64,000 nt of DNA, taken from NCBI RefSeq assembly GCF_001314875.1, contig NZ_LJZS01000001.1, forward strand, positions 1-64,000. Reading direction: 5' to 3'. Numbering within the stretch: position 1 is the first letter of the stretch; every line of letters begins with the position of its first letter. Under the pieces are notes generated by a model. The model was not told the DNA's origin. It ran no database searches and saw nothing but the letters and a program-made list of their open reading frames with translations. The DNA is from Halomonas sp. HL-48. Lineage in GTDB: Bacteria > Pseudomonadota > Gammaproteobacteria > Pseudomonadales > Halomonadaceae. The position numbers and the translations under genes were made by a program. Below, in pieces: positions 7,846 through 16,301 of this stretch.

Positions 7846-9357
7846 ATGACCAGAAATACAACTACAATATCATCGCCCTCAGCTCGTACATTGACAGCAC
7901 ATCCCAATGGGGACGACAACACATCTAGCCACCTTGCCGCCCGGATCGGCTTCTATCTCGGACCGATCATGTTAATTGCGTGCCTGGTGATTCCACCGCC
8001 CACGGGCATGCCCGTCTCCGCTTGGACGACCGTGGGCATAACGTTACTGATCGGCACCTGGTGGTCGACCGAGGCTATCCCAATACCCATCACTTCCTTA
8101 CTGCCCATCCTGTTGATTCCAACATTGGGTATCGGCGAGATCAACGACGCCACCGCCCCCTACGCCAACCCGATCATCTATCTTTTCCTAGGCGGCTTCA
8201 TACTCGGCCTCGCGATGGAGCGCTGGAACCTGCACAGGCGTATCGCGCTCAACACGCTTATGCTGGTTGGTAGCTCCCCTTCGCAACAGATAGCTGGCTT
8301 TATGTTGTCCACGGCATTTCTCAGCATGTGGGTCAGCAACACAGCAACCACCATTATGATGTTGCCAATCGGCATGTCCGTGATCCATCTGTTTAATCGT
8401 GATGGAGACGACTCGGACAATGCTGAACGTACGCGCTTTGCTACTGCTCTGCTGCTGAGCATCGCCTATGCAGCAAGCATCGGCGGCGTTGCAACCCTGA
8501 TCGGCACACCACCGAACGCGATGCTTGCGGGTTTTCTACAAGCGAATTACGAGGTCTCTATCGGCTTCGGGCAGTGGATGCTGTTGGGTATTCCAGTCGC
8601 GGCGACAATGCTACTTTTCACGTGGTGGTGGTTGACTCGGCGCAGCTTTAAATTCCATAACGGGAACAGCCAAGAACTGATTCGTGCGGAAATAGAAACG
8701 TTAGGTCCCTGGTCTAAAGCTGAAAAACTGGTCTTGGTGGTCTTTGCACTCACAGCACTTGGCTGGATCTTCAGGCCGTTCATCACAAGCTACCTACCCG
8801 GTATCAACGACACTAGTATTGCTCTGATAGGCGCATTATCTCTATTTCTGATTCCGGTCAATACCAAGCAGCGCATCTTCCTAATGTGCTGGCAAGACGC
8901 CGTCAAGCTTCCTTGGGGCGTACTACTGCTATTTGGCGGGGGACTATCGCTGGCCGCAGCTATTCAGTCAACCGGGCTGGCCGAGTGGATCGCAAGTAGC
9001 ATCGAATCACTTGGCACCTTACCACTACTGGGAATGATCGCACTGGTAGCGCTGGTCATTATCTTCCTGACCGAGGTCACATCCAATACCGCAACTGCGG
9101 CCGCCTTCCTACCACTTCTTGCAGCGCTCGCCGTATCCCAGGGCTTTTCCGTGGAAATGATCACAATACCCGCTGCCATTGCCGCCAGTTACGCGTTCAT
9201 GTTACCGGTCGCGACACCGCCTAGTGCGATCGTCTTTAGCACCGGACACGTGCAGATACAGTCCATGGCAACTACCGGATTTGGGCTAAATATCGTCGGT
9301 ATCGCGCTGGTAACTCTGCTGAGCTACTTCATTGTAGGTGCAATCTGGGCTTCCTAA
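7846..9357 (+). CDS. DASS (SLC13-type) di/tricarboxylate transporter
   Basis: This 503-residue inner-membrane protein belongs to the divalent anion:sodium symporter family. Both signature SNT motifs that bind sodium and substrate carboxylates are present, SNTATTI at 164-170 and SNTATAA at 413-419, one in each half of the inverted repeat fold, with about eleven hydrophobic segments. It is the first gene of an operon with a hydrolase and a LeuCD pair, and is divergent from a LysR gene. It probably imports the dicarboxylate, or halogenated or hydroxylated analogue, that the downstream enzymes degrade. The first 30 or so residues are polar and variable. Confidence 0.9.
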   Translation: MTRNTTTISSPSARTLTAHPNGDDNTSSHLAARIGFYLGPIMLIACLVIPPPTGMPVSAWTTVGITLLIGTWWSTEAIPIPITSLLPILLIPTLGIGEINDATAPYANPIIYLFLGGFILGLAMERWNLHRRIALNTLMLVGSSPSQQIAGFMLSTAFLSMWVSNTATTIMMLPIGMSVIHLFNRDGDDSDNAERTRFATALLLSIAYAASIGGVATLIGTPPNAMLAGFLQANYEVSIGFGQWMLLGIPVAATMLLFTWWWLTRRSFKFHNGNSQELIRAEIETLGPWSKAEKLVLVVFALTALGWIFRPFITSYLPGINDTSIALIGALSLFLIPVNTKQRIFLMCWQDAVKLPWGVLLLFGGGLSLAAAIQSTGLAEWIASSIESLGTLPLLGMIALVALVIIFLTEVTSNTATAAAFLPLLAALAVSQGFSVEMITIPAAIAASYAFMLPVATPPSAIVFSTGHVQIQSMATTGFGLNIVGIALVTLLSYFIVGAIWAS

Positions 9358-9404
9358 ACATTGGACCACCCAACTTCATCACAACTTCACCAGGAGAAGT
9401 AACG

Positions 9405-10316
9405 ATGTCTTCTAATCTTTGTCAGTTATTCCCCGGCTTCGAAATACAACGTGTCGAGGTCGAGCCAAAGATCTACATCAACGCTATCGTCGGCGGCAGC
9501 GGCCCAGCGCTACTATTATTACACGGCCATCCCCAGACACTTGCGATCTGGCACAAGGTAGCACCAACACTAGCCGAACATTTCACCGTGGTTGCGGCCG
9601 ATCTTCGTGGTTACGGAGATTCATCGAAGCCAGCTGGCTTACCGGATCACTCGAACTACTCGAAACGGGTGATGGCACAAGATCAATTGACGTTAATGCG
9701 CCACTTGGGATTCGAGAGCTTTGACCTGCTAGCACATGATCGTGGGGCTCGAGTGGCACACCGGCTCGCCGTTGATCACCCACAAGCCGTATCACGACTC
9801 ATCCTGCTCGATATCGCCCCGACACTTTCCATGTATCAGCAGACCAGCGATACGTTCGCTCGGGCCTACTGGCACTGGTTCTTTCTGATTCAGCCCGCAT
9901 CGCTACCCGAGCGTCTTATCGAAGCCGACCCCACAGCCTATATCATCGACGTGATGGGCCGGCGTAGTGCCGGTCTTGAGCCGTTCGATCCGCGAGCACT
10001 CGACGAATACCGGCGCTGCTTCGCGCTTGAGGGTACTGCTCACGGTGTCTGCGAGGATTATCGAGCCTCAGCAGGCATTGACATTGAACATGAACAGAAT
10101 GATATCGATGCCGACCGACGGATCACAGCACCTTTGCTCGTGATGTGGGGCGAAAACGGCGTGATCCAGAAGTGCTTCAGACCACTTGAGGAGTGGCAGA
10201 AGCTGGCCGACAAGCTTGAAGGTGAGCCCCTTCCCTGCGGGCACTATATCGCCGAGGAAGCACCCGAGGCGCTACTCGCCAAGGTTCTACCCTTTCTGCT
10301 GGAGGTGGACGCATGA
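9405..10316 (+). CDS. Fluoroacetate-dehalogenase-like alpha/beta hydrolase
   Basis: The 303-residue alpha/beta hydrolase closely follows fluoroacetate dehalogenase (FAcD, about 302 residues). The active-site set is complete: nucleophile Asp112 with Arg113 and Arg116 in HDRGAR, acid Asp136, His280 in CGHYIAEE, and the halide-binding group His157, Trp158 and Tyr219. The carboxylate-binding arginines and halide pocket separate this subfamily from epoxide hydrolases. Known members hydrolyse C-F or C-Cl bonds of haloacetates; several homologues with the same residues prefer other 2-halo acids. It has a good GGAGA site upstream and overlaps the next gene by ATGA. The natural substrate here is unknown, but the transporter and LeuCD neighbours suggest a carboxylic acid. 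Confidence 0.85.
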   Translation: MSSNLCQLFPGFEIQRVEVEPKIYINAIVGGSGPALLLLHGHPQTLAIWHKVAPTLAEHFTVVAADLRGYGDSSKPAGLPDHSNYSKRVMAQDQLTLMRHLGFESFDLLAHDRGARVAHRLAVDHPQAVSRLILLDIAPTLSMYQQTSDTFARAYWHWFFLIQPASLPERLIEADPTAYIIDVMGRRSAGLEPFDPRALDEYRRCFALEGTAHGVCEDYRASAGIDIEHEQNDIDADRRITAPLLVMWGENGVIQKCFRPLEEWQKLADKLEGEPLPCGHYIAEEAPEALLAKVLPFLLEVDA

Positions 10317-11728
10317 AACCGAAGACGCTGTATCGCAAAATAGTCGATTCACATACGGTTGCAGCATTGGACGAGCACAATCTTCTACTGTTCTGCGATC
10401 TACATCTCATGAACGAATACACCAGCCCGCAAGCCTTTGCGGGGCTGTACGAGCAGGACCGCGAAGTATCGATGCCGGGGCAGAACGTGGCCGTCGTGAG
10501 CCATATCATTCCCACGCATCCGACCCGGATTCGTGTTATCGAAGACACCGCATCGGCACTTCAGGCATCGAACCTGAAGAAAAACTGCGACCATTTCCAT
10601 ATTCCCCTGTTCGACACGAACGATGCCCTTCAAGGCATCGAACATGTGGTGGCTCCAGAGCACGGGATGATTCGTCCCGGCATGGTCGTAATCTGCGGAG
10701 ACAGTCACACTACGACATATGGCGCGCTAGGAGCCTTGGGCTTCGGCATAGGAACCACTGAAGTGGAGCACGTACTGGCGACGCAAACGCTGGTCTACCG
10801 GCTCGCCAAGGACATGCGCATACGCATCGACGGAACCCTCCCCTCGGGTACGACGGCCAAGGATCTAGTACTCGCGGTAATCGGTCACATCGGAGCCCAG
10901 GGTGCTCGTGGCTACGTGGTCGAATACTGCGGTACTGCCATCGATGCATTATCGATCGAGGCACGTTTCACGCTGTGCAACATGACGCTCGAAGCCGGGG
11001 CCCGCGGCGCACTCGTGGCTCCCGATCAAAAGGCGATAGACTACGTGATGGCCCGCGCACCAGACATCACATCTGAGCATCATGACGCAGCGCTGGCGGC
11101 ATGGCAGGACCTGCATTCCGACCCAGGATGTACATTCGATGCCGAGTACCAGTTCGATGCCAGTGACGTCTCCCCTCAGGTAACCTGGGGTACCAGCCCC
11201 GACCAGGTGGTCGCCATCGACGAGCGCATCCCTGAGCTAGATGAACTCCCTGAGGGACCGGCGCGGAGAAGCGCCGAAAGGGCGTTCCACTACACTAGGT
11301 TGCAGGCGGGAGCTGCCTTGGAAGGCACTCCTGTTCAGCACGTTTTTATCGGCTCCTGCACCAACGGTCGGATCGAGGACCTACGTGCCGCTGCCAGCAT
11401 CGTGCACAAGCGCCACGTCGCTCCGGGCGTCCGTGCGATGGTGGTACCCGGTTCCGGGGCCGTGAAAGCTCAAGCGGAAGCCGAAGGCCTCGATCGGATC
11501 TTTACGCAGGCAGGCTTCGAGTGGCGCAATTCCGGCTGTTCGATGTGCCTGGCAATGAATGACGATGTTTTAACCGAAGGCACACGCTGCGCTTCGACGA
11601 CGAATCGCAACTTCGAGGGACGCCAGGGACGAGGTGCCATCACCCATCTAATGAGCCCGGCAATGGCGGCTGCAGCCGCTGTGGCTGGATACCTTACCGA
11701 CGTACGTCGACTGGAGATCCTGCAATGA
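10313..11728 (+). CDS. LeuC-type (aconitase superfamily) hydro-lyase large subunit
   Basis: The 471-residue protein is homologous to the 3-isopropylmalate dehydratase large subunit. The three [4Fe-4S] ligands are present: Cys349 in GSCTNGR and Cys409/Cys412 in SGCSMC, equivalent to E. coli LeuC Cys347, 407 and 410. The substrate-binding GDSHTTTYGALG segment lies near 129-140. The genes around it are a LysR regulator, a DASS carrier and a dehalogenase-like hydrolase; leuA and leuB are absent. I therefore infer a catabolic paralogue acting on a 2-hydroxydicarboxylate (for example citramalate, dimethylmalate or a related acid) rather than leucine synthesis. A second leuCD elsewhere in the genome would support this. 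Confidence 0.85.
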   Translation: MKPKTLYRKIVDSHTVAALDEHNLLLFCDLHLMNEYTSPQAFAGLYEQDREVSMPGQNVAVVSHIIPTHPTRIRVIEDTASALQASNLKKNCDHFHIPLFDTNDALQGIEHVVAPEHGMIRPGMVVICGDSHTTTYGALGALGFGIGTTEVEHVLATQTLVYRLAKDMRIRIDGTLPSGTTAKDLVLAVIGHIGAQGARGYVVEYCGTAIDALSIEARFTLCNMTLEAGARGALVAPDQKAIDYVMARAPDITSEHHDAALAAWQDLHSDPGCTFDAEYQFDASDVSPQVTWGTSPDQVVAIDERIPELDELPEGPARRSAERAFHYTRLQAGAALEGTPVQHVFIGSCTNGRIEDLRAAASIVHKRHVAPGVRAMVVPGSGAVKAQAEAEGLDRIFTQAGFEWRNSGCSMCLAMNDDVLTEGTRCASTTNRNFEGRQGRGAITHLMSPAMAAAAAVAGYLTDVRRLEILQ

Positions 11729-12360
11729 CTGAGCATACTCGCATCAAGGGACGCTCTGCGTCGCTTCACATAGAGAATCTCGACACGGACCAGATCATGC
11801 CCAAACAGTTCCTCCGTGGCATTGACAAGTCAGGTCTGAAGGAGGGTTTGCTTTACGACCTTCGTTTCGACGCTCAGGGACAGGCACGTTCTGATTTTGT
11901 GCTCAACCAACCTTCATATGTCGGCGCATCAATTCTGATCGGTGGCTCCAACTTCGGCTGTGGATCAAGCCGCGAGCACGCGGTCTGGGGCCTCCAGCAG
12001 TTCGGCATTCGAGCCGTGATCGCTTCAAGTTTTGCCGAAATTTTCTACTCCAATGCGATGAACAACCGGTTGTTGCTGGTGACCTTGCCGCCAGAGCAGA
12101 TTGCTCAATTGATGGACGATGCCGATGATCCCTCCAAAAATACGGTAGAGATCGACATCAAGGAGCAAAGCCTTAGGAGCTATAGTGTTCAGGCTAATTT
12201 TGAAATGATGCCGCGCCACCTCAAAATGTTTATTGAAGGTCTGGACAGTATCGGACTTTCGTTGACCTATCAAAACGATATCTCAAAGTTCGCTGACCAA
12301 CATTGGGCTCGACAGCCTTGGTTGCGTGACGTAGCGGCAATCACTCATCAGCGTCTCTGA
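11725..12360 (+). CDS. LeuD-type hydro-lyase small subunit
   Basis: The 211-residue swivelling-domain subunit of the LeuCD/aconitase superfamily has the NLDTDQIMPKQFL opening and the substrate-specificity loop FGCGSSREHAVWGL, both conserved in LeuD. It overlaps the large-subunit gene by ATGA, so the two are translated together as a heterodimer. It is the last gene of the operon; no strong terminator follows. The closing 20 residues or so are less LeuD-like. Confidence 0.87.
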   Translation: MTEHTRIKGRSASLHIENLDTDQIMPKQFLRGIDKSGLKEGLLYDLRFDAQGQARSDFVLNQPSYVGASILIGGSNFGCGSSREHAVWGLQQFGIRAVIASSFAEIFYSNAMNNRLLLVTLPPEQIAQLMDDADDPSKNTVEIDIKEQSLRSYSVQANFEMMPRHLKMFIEGLDSIGLSLTYQNDISKFADQHWARQPWLRDVAAITHQRL

Positions 12361-12521
12361 AACTTATAGTAAAACTTTGATAATATGATGAGGCTGCCTG
12401 TTTCATTGTTGAAGATATCGTATCTTTGATCTTCTTCGGGAGACGGGTGCCATCTCTACCTTACCGAGAAAGACATGTCAGCACCGATGCTATAAGCGGA
12501 CAACCTTCATTGGCGTTGACA

Positions 12522-12730
12522 GAGCGTCATGCGCTCCGAGGCGCTGCGCTGGATATAAACGCCACGCACCATTTCATCTTAAGTGCGGCGTGCCCAGTCT
12601 TGGGCGTCACGTTTGGTGCGGAAGGTCTTTGCAGTGGTGGGCCAATTTGCAGTGGTGGGCCAAGTCGGCTTGCGGATGACAGCTTTGCAAGTTGCCGTTA
12701 CAGCTTGTCGATAGTGACAACAATTCCGGG
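12522..12730 (-). pseudogene. Remnant of a tyrosine-integrase N-terminus
   Basis: Reading the minus strand, pieces in shifting frames give VVTIDKL, NGN, then AVIRKP, then TAKTFRTKRDAQDWARRT, a stop codon, and DEMVRGVYIQRSASERMTL. This is the N-terminal SAM-like/arm-binding part of phage-type tyrosine integrases that usually sit beside tRNA genes. Damage includes two frameshifts, one TAA, and an in-frame 18-bp tandem duplication. Similarity stops abruptly at 12522, and the core-binding and catalytic domains are gone. It lies immediately inside the 3' end of the tRNA gene at 12816, as expected for an element integrated there. Confidence 0.75.
12628..12663. repeat. 18-bp exact tandem duplication inside the integrase remnant
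   Basis: The unit TTTGCAGTGGTGGGCCAA occurs twice with no gap (12628-12645 and 12646-12663). It adds six codons in frame to the integrase remnant. The internal TGGTGGGCC equals the 3' end of the nearby tRNA (CCA complement plus acceptor stem, 12816-12824). Confidence 0.9.
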
Positions 12731-12769
12731 CTCTAGAAGGAAAACACTGTCCGAATCTCTACCTTTGAA

Positions 12770-12798
12770 CCAAGGGACTCATAATCCCCCTGCTTTTA
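12770..12798. repeat. Partial tRNA copy with inverted anticodon loop (possible att remnant)
   Basis: The tRNA reads CCAAGGGA-TTATGAG-TCCC-CTGCT at 12846-12870 (plus strand). Here the same flanks occur as CCAAGGGA-CTCATAA-TCCC-CCTGCT: stem arms and outer flanks keep their orientation while the seven-base anticodon loop is reversed. It is 46 bases from the tRNA gene. Tyrosine integrases commonly cross over within tRNA anticodon arms, so this may be an attachment-site product. Confidence 0.7.
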
Positions 12799-12815
12799 GA
12801 ATAAGCATGCTGAAA

Positions 12816-12892
<77 letters not shown>

Positions 12893-12996
12893 GAAAAGCG
12901 TGCATATCATAGCGAATGTGGTGGGGCGAGGCCAGCCCCGGGTGGGCTATCTTGCCTTGCAAACGGCACTTTTTGACGATGAGCGGGTCTTGAAGT

Positions 12997-13017
12997 GAGC
13001 CCTTATAGAAAGGGCTC
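12997..13017 (+). promoter_or_regulatory. Stem-loop just upstream of the YceI-like gene
   Basis: GAGCCCTT-ATAGA-AAGGGCTC forms a perfect 8-bp stem ending five bases before the AAGGAGAT ribosome-binding site. No U-tract follows, so it is not a terminator for plus-strand transcripts. It could stabilise the mRNA or affect translation; its function is unproven. Confidence 0.3.
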
Positions 13018-13034
13018 TGATAAGGAGATACGCT

Positions 13035-13610
13035 TTGAAAGCATTGATGGCGCTTTTTTCGTTGCTGTTAGCGGTGCCCGCGCAGGCAGACTGGCAGTTG
13101 GACCCTGACCGCTCGAACGTCCAAGCCACCATTACCCAGTTGGATGGCGAGGAACCGCAAACCCATCACCACCAGGTTCGCGACCTTCAAGGCGATATTT
13201 CCTCTGATGGGACGCTGCGCCTGCCGCTTAAGCTCAGCCAGACCGATGTCCTCACCCGATTTGGTGAAATGCCCACCTGGGCCGAGATGCTGGCCAACAC
13301 CACCCTGGTGACGCTGGTGGCGCAAATGCCGCCGGAGCGGTTGGACGAGCTGGATATTGGCGAGTCGCTGGTGGAAACGCTGACCTTCCGGGTACAGAGC
13401 GACCTGGTCAATCAGGAAGAAAGCGTGCCGCTGCGCTTTACCCGTGAAGGCCTGAACGAAGTGCGCGTGACCCACGCCGAGCCCATGGCGATGGATGGCC
13501 GCGCGCTGATGGCCAACGCCACCGTGCGCAGCGTGCTGTCGCTGCTGGGCTACCAGGAGATCGACGAGCACGTGCCGATCACTCTGGATGCGTTATTGGT
13601 TAACCGCTAA
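13035..13610 (+). CDS. YceI-like periplasmic protein
   Basis: The 191-residue protein has a Sec signal peptide (KALMALFSLLLAVPAQA) followed by DWQLDPDRSNVQATI, the opening strand motif of YceI-type lipocalin-like proteins. YceI proteins bind isoprenoid or other lipids in the periplasm. The start is TTG at 13035, chosen because AAGGAGAT lies 6 to 13 bases before it and the signal peptide begins there. The 3' end overlaps the convergent ABC exporter gene by 11 bases. Family membership is moderately sure; the ligand is unknown. Confidence 0.65.
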   Translation: MKALMALFSLLLAVPAQADWQLDPDRSNVQATITQLDGEEPQTHHHQVRDLQGDISSDGTLRLPLKLSQTDVLTRFGEMPTWAEMLANTTLVTLVAQMPPERLDELDIGESLVETLTFRVQSDLVNQEESVPLRFTREGLNEVRVTHAEPMAMDGRALMANATVRSVLSLLGYQEIDEHVPITLDALLVNR

Positions 13611-15423
13611 CCGCTTCGGCGTCCCCCGCTTGGGCCTCGCCGGTTTGTACCCGCCACTGGGCGGCATAATGTCCATTGGCGGCGATCAGGCTTGGGTGCG
13701 TACCGCGCTCCGCCACCCGGCCCTTTTCGATCACCACGATCTCATCGGCATGTACGATGGTGGATAGCCGGTGGGCAATCATGATCACCGTGCGGCCGTG
13801 GGCGATGCGTTTCAGCGAGCGCTGAATGGCCGCTTCGGTTTCGTTGTCTACTGCGCTGGTGGCCTCGTCGAGCACCAGAATAGGCGGGTCTTTCAATAGC
13901 GCCCGGGCAAGCGAAAGCCGTTGACGCTGGCCGCCGGAAAGCCGCACGCCCCGCTCGCCCACCGGCGTATCCAGCCCCTGGGGCAGCGTCTCGATAAAGC
14001 TCCACGCCTCCGCCGTTTGCGCGGCGTCGATAATCTCAGCGTCGTCGGCATTGGGCTTGCCGTAGGCGATGTTGTCGCGAATGCTGCCTTCGAACAGGTA
14101 AACGTCCTGGCTGACCAGCCCGATCGCCTGGCGAAGCGAGTGCATGCTGACCTCGCTCACCGGCTGACCATCCACCAGCACGCGCCCGCTTTCCGGGTCA
14201 TAAAAGCGCAGCAGCAGCTTGACCAGGGTGGACTTGCCCGAGCCGGTGGCACCCACCAGCGCAAGCGTATGCCCTGCCGGTGCGTGAAGGTCTATCCCAT
14301 CGACGCCGACGTGGCTGGCGGCGTAGTGAAAGCTCACTGACTCAAAGCGCACCTCGCCTTTAACCGGTTGAGCCAGCGGCGTGGTGCTGTCGTCCTTTAC
14401 GGTTATCGGCTCTTCCAGCAGGTCGAGAATTCGCTTGGTGCTGGCCATGGCGCGTTCGAACAGGTCGATTACCTGGGCCAGGCCGGTCAGCGGCCACAGC
14501 AGGCGCTGGGTCAGAAATACCAGTACGCCGTAGGCGCCTACGTTAAGCGAGCCGTTCAGCGCCATCATGCCGCCGACCGTAAAGGTGGCTAGAAAGCCTG
14601 CCAGAATCGCCATGCGGATGATGGGAATAAACGCAGAGCTCATCTGGATCGCCCGGCGGTTGGCATCAACATAGGCTTCGCTGGCGTCGCGCAGACGCGC
14701 GGCTTCGCGGTCTTCGCTGGTAAAGCTCTTGATGGTGGCAATGCCGCTCAGGTTATTGGAGAGCCGGCTGCCCAGGTCGCCGACCTTTTCGCGCACGTCG
14801 CTGTACAGCGGCCCGGCCTTGCGCTGGAAGTAGAACGCGCCCCAGATAATCAGCGGGATAGGCGTGAACGCCAGCAGCGCAATCAACGGCGAGAGCACAA
14901 AGAACACCGCGCCCACGGCCACCACGGTCACCCCCACTTGAATCAGGGCGTTGGCGCCACCGTCGAGAAACCGCTCCAGCTGGTTGACGTCGTCGTTCAT
15001 GGTGGCGACCAGCTGGCCGGAGCTTTTTGACTCGAAGAACGCCATATCCAGCCGCTGGGCGTGCTCGTAGGCATCCTGGCGCATATCGGCCTGAAGCCGT
15101 TGAGCGAGGTTGCGCCAGAGGATCTGGAACAGATACTCGAACAGCGACTCCCCCGCCCAGATCACGAAGGTCAGCACCGCCAGCATGGTGATCTGCTCCT
15201 GGGGCGTTTCAAAGCCCAGGCTCGCCACAAAGCTCTGTTCCTGATTGACCACCACGTCGATGGCCACGCCGATGAGGATTTCAGGGGCGATATCAAACAG
15301 CTTGTTGATGATCGAACAAACGCTCGCGGCGATGATCCGCCGCCGGTAACCTTTGGCGTAGCGCAAAAGGCGCATCAAGGCCTGAAAACTCTGATTCTGA
15401 GCGCGGGGCATGGAAGAAGCCAC
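13600..15423 (-). CDS. ABC exporter, fused membrane and ATPase domains (MsbA/multidrug-like)
   Basis: This 607-residue half-transporter has six membrane helices in residues about 20 to 320 and a nucleotide-binding domain after about 350. The Walker A is GATGSGKST, the signature LSGGQRQR and the Walker [10 protein letters not shown]. It should dimerise in the inner membrane and export a lipid, drug or peptide. The substrate is not evident: the true MsbA is normally next to lpxK, which is absent here. It is a stand-alone gene, convergent with the YceI-like gene. Confidence 0.87.
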   Translation of the reverse strand: MASSMPRAQNQSFQALMRLLRYAKGYRRRIIAASVCSIINKLFDIAPEILIGVAIDVVVNQEQSFVASLGFETPQEQITMLAVLTFVIWAGESLFEYLFQILWRNLAQRLQADMRQDAYEHAQRLDMAFFESKSSGQLVATMNDDVNQLERFLDGGANALIQVGVTVVAVGAVFFVLSPLIALLAFTPIPLIIWGAFYFQRKAGPLYSDVREKVGDLGSRLSNNLSGIATIKSFTSEDREAARLRDASEAYVDANRRAIQMSSAFIPIIRMAILAGFLATFTVGGMMALNGSLNVGAYGVLVFLTQRLLWPLTGLAQVIDLFERAMASTKRILDLLEEPITVKDDSTTPLAQPVKGEVRFESVSFHYAASHVGVDGIDLHAPAGHTLALVGATGSGKSTLVKLLLRFYDPESGRVLVDGQPVSEVSMHSLRQAIGLVSQDVYLFEGSIRDNIAYGKPNADDAEIIDAAQTAEAWSFIETLPQGLDTPVGERGVRLSGGQRQRLSLARALLKDPPILVLDEATSAVDNETEAAIQRSLKRIAHGRTVIMIAHRLSTIVHADEIVVIEKGRVAERGTHPSLIAANGHYAAQWRVQTGEAQAGDAEAVSG

Positions 15424-15497
15424 GAGTATTCCTTACTGTATGGTGGGCGTCGAATAGCGCGTCCTATGCTAACACTTTCCCGACTCAAGCATGAGGC

Positions 15498-16301
15498 CTA
15501 GCCACCCGCCCGGCGCACGTTGGCCAGCAGCGGGCTGCCGGTATTGGGGTCGATCATCAGCGTGCAGTCGACCTGGTAGAGCGTGCGCACCAGAGCGGGC
15601 GTCACCACCTCAGCGGGCGCGCCCTGGGCGACGATCTGCCCGTCGCACAGGGCGATCAGATGATCCGCATAGCGGCAGGCGCTGGCCAGGTCGTGGAGTA
15701 CCATCACCACGGTACGGCCATGGCAGGCCAGATGGCGCACCAGCTCGAACACCTCAATCTGGTGGCCCAGGTCCAGCGCGGACGTAGGCTCATCGAGCAA
15801 CAGCAGCGGCGTTTGCTGGGCGATGGTCATGGCGATCCACGCGCGTTGGCGCTGCCCGCCGGAAAGCGCTTCCAGCGGCCGCTCGGCCAAGGCGTCGAGC
15901 CCGGCGGCGGTAAGCGCGTGCTCGACCACGCGCTGGTCCTCCGCCGACCATTGGCGCAGCCAGCCCTGGTGAGGCTGGCGGCCAAAGCGAATCAGCTCGC
16001 TGACGGTCAGCCCTTCCGGCGCCACGGCCTCTTGCGGCAACAGCGCCAGCTGAGTGGCAAGCGTCCGGGCGGGCAAGTTCTGAATGTCCGCGCCGTTCAG
16101 CAATACCGCGCCGCTTTCCGGCTTGTGCAGCCGGGCAAGGCCCGAAAGCAGCGTGGACTTGCCGCATCCGTTGGGGCCGACAATCGCGGTGACCTGGCCG
16201 CTGGGCAGGCTGACATCCAGCGAATCGATAACGCGCCGGGCGCCATAGCTCAGGGCGAGCGACTCGGTGGCAAGCGTGGGGGATGGTTCAGCAGGCGTCA
16301 T
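15498..16301 (-). CDS. Iron-siderophore ABC transporter, ATPase (FecE/FepC type)
   Basis: The 267-residue ATPase has Walker A GPNGCGKST, signature [10 protein letters not shown] and Walker B LLLLDEPTS, and the FecE/FepC pattern around LPQEAVAPEGLTVSELIRFGR. The start at 16301 is preferred to an upstream ATG at 16334 because it overlaps the permease stop by ATGA and has GGAG seven bases before it. It energises ferric-siderophore import together with the two permeases upstream and the binding protein. It is the last gene of the Fur-type operon. Confidence 0.92.
   Translation of the reverse strand: MTPAEPSPTLATESLALSYGARRVIDSLDVSLPSGQVTAIVGPNGCGKSTLLSGLARLHKPESGAVLLNGADIQNLPARTLATQLALLPQEAVAPEGLTVSELIRFGRQPHQGWLRQWSAEDQRVVEHALTAAGLDALAERPLEALSGGQRQRAWIAMTIAQQTPLLLLDEPTSALDLGHQIEVFELVRHLACHGRTVVMVLHDLASACRYADHLIALCDGQIVAQGAPAEVVTPALVRTLYQVDCTLMIDPNTGSPLLANVRRAGG

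Larger units (their letters stand above)
12361..12815. other. Island-edge scar between LeuD gene and tRNA
   Basis: This 455-base stretch has no intact gene. It holds the integrase remnant, its tandem duplication, and a partial tRNA copy. The first 120 or so bases after the LeuD stop are AT-rich, and I see nothing recognisable in them. Confidence 0.7.

Noticed and set aside
10313..12360. Interpretation as the leucine-biosynthesis leuCD genes
   Set aside because: leuA and leuB are absent and the operon contains a DASS carrier, a dehalogenase-like hydrolase and a divergent LysR gene in an accessory region; a paralogous catabolic role fits better, though not proven.
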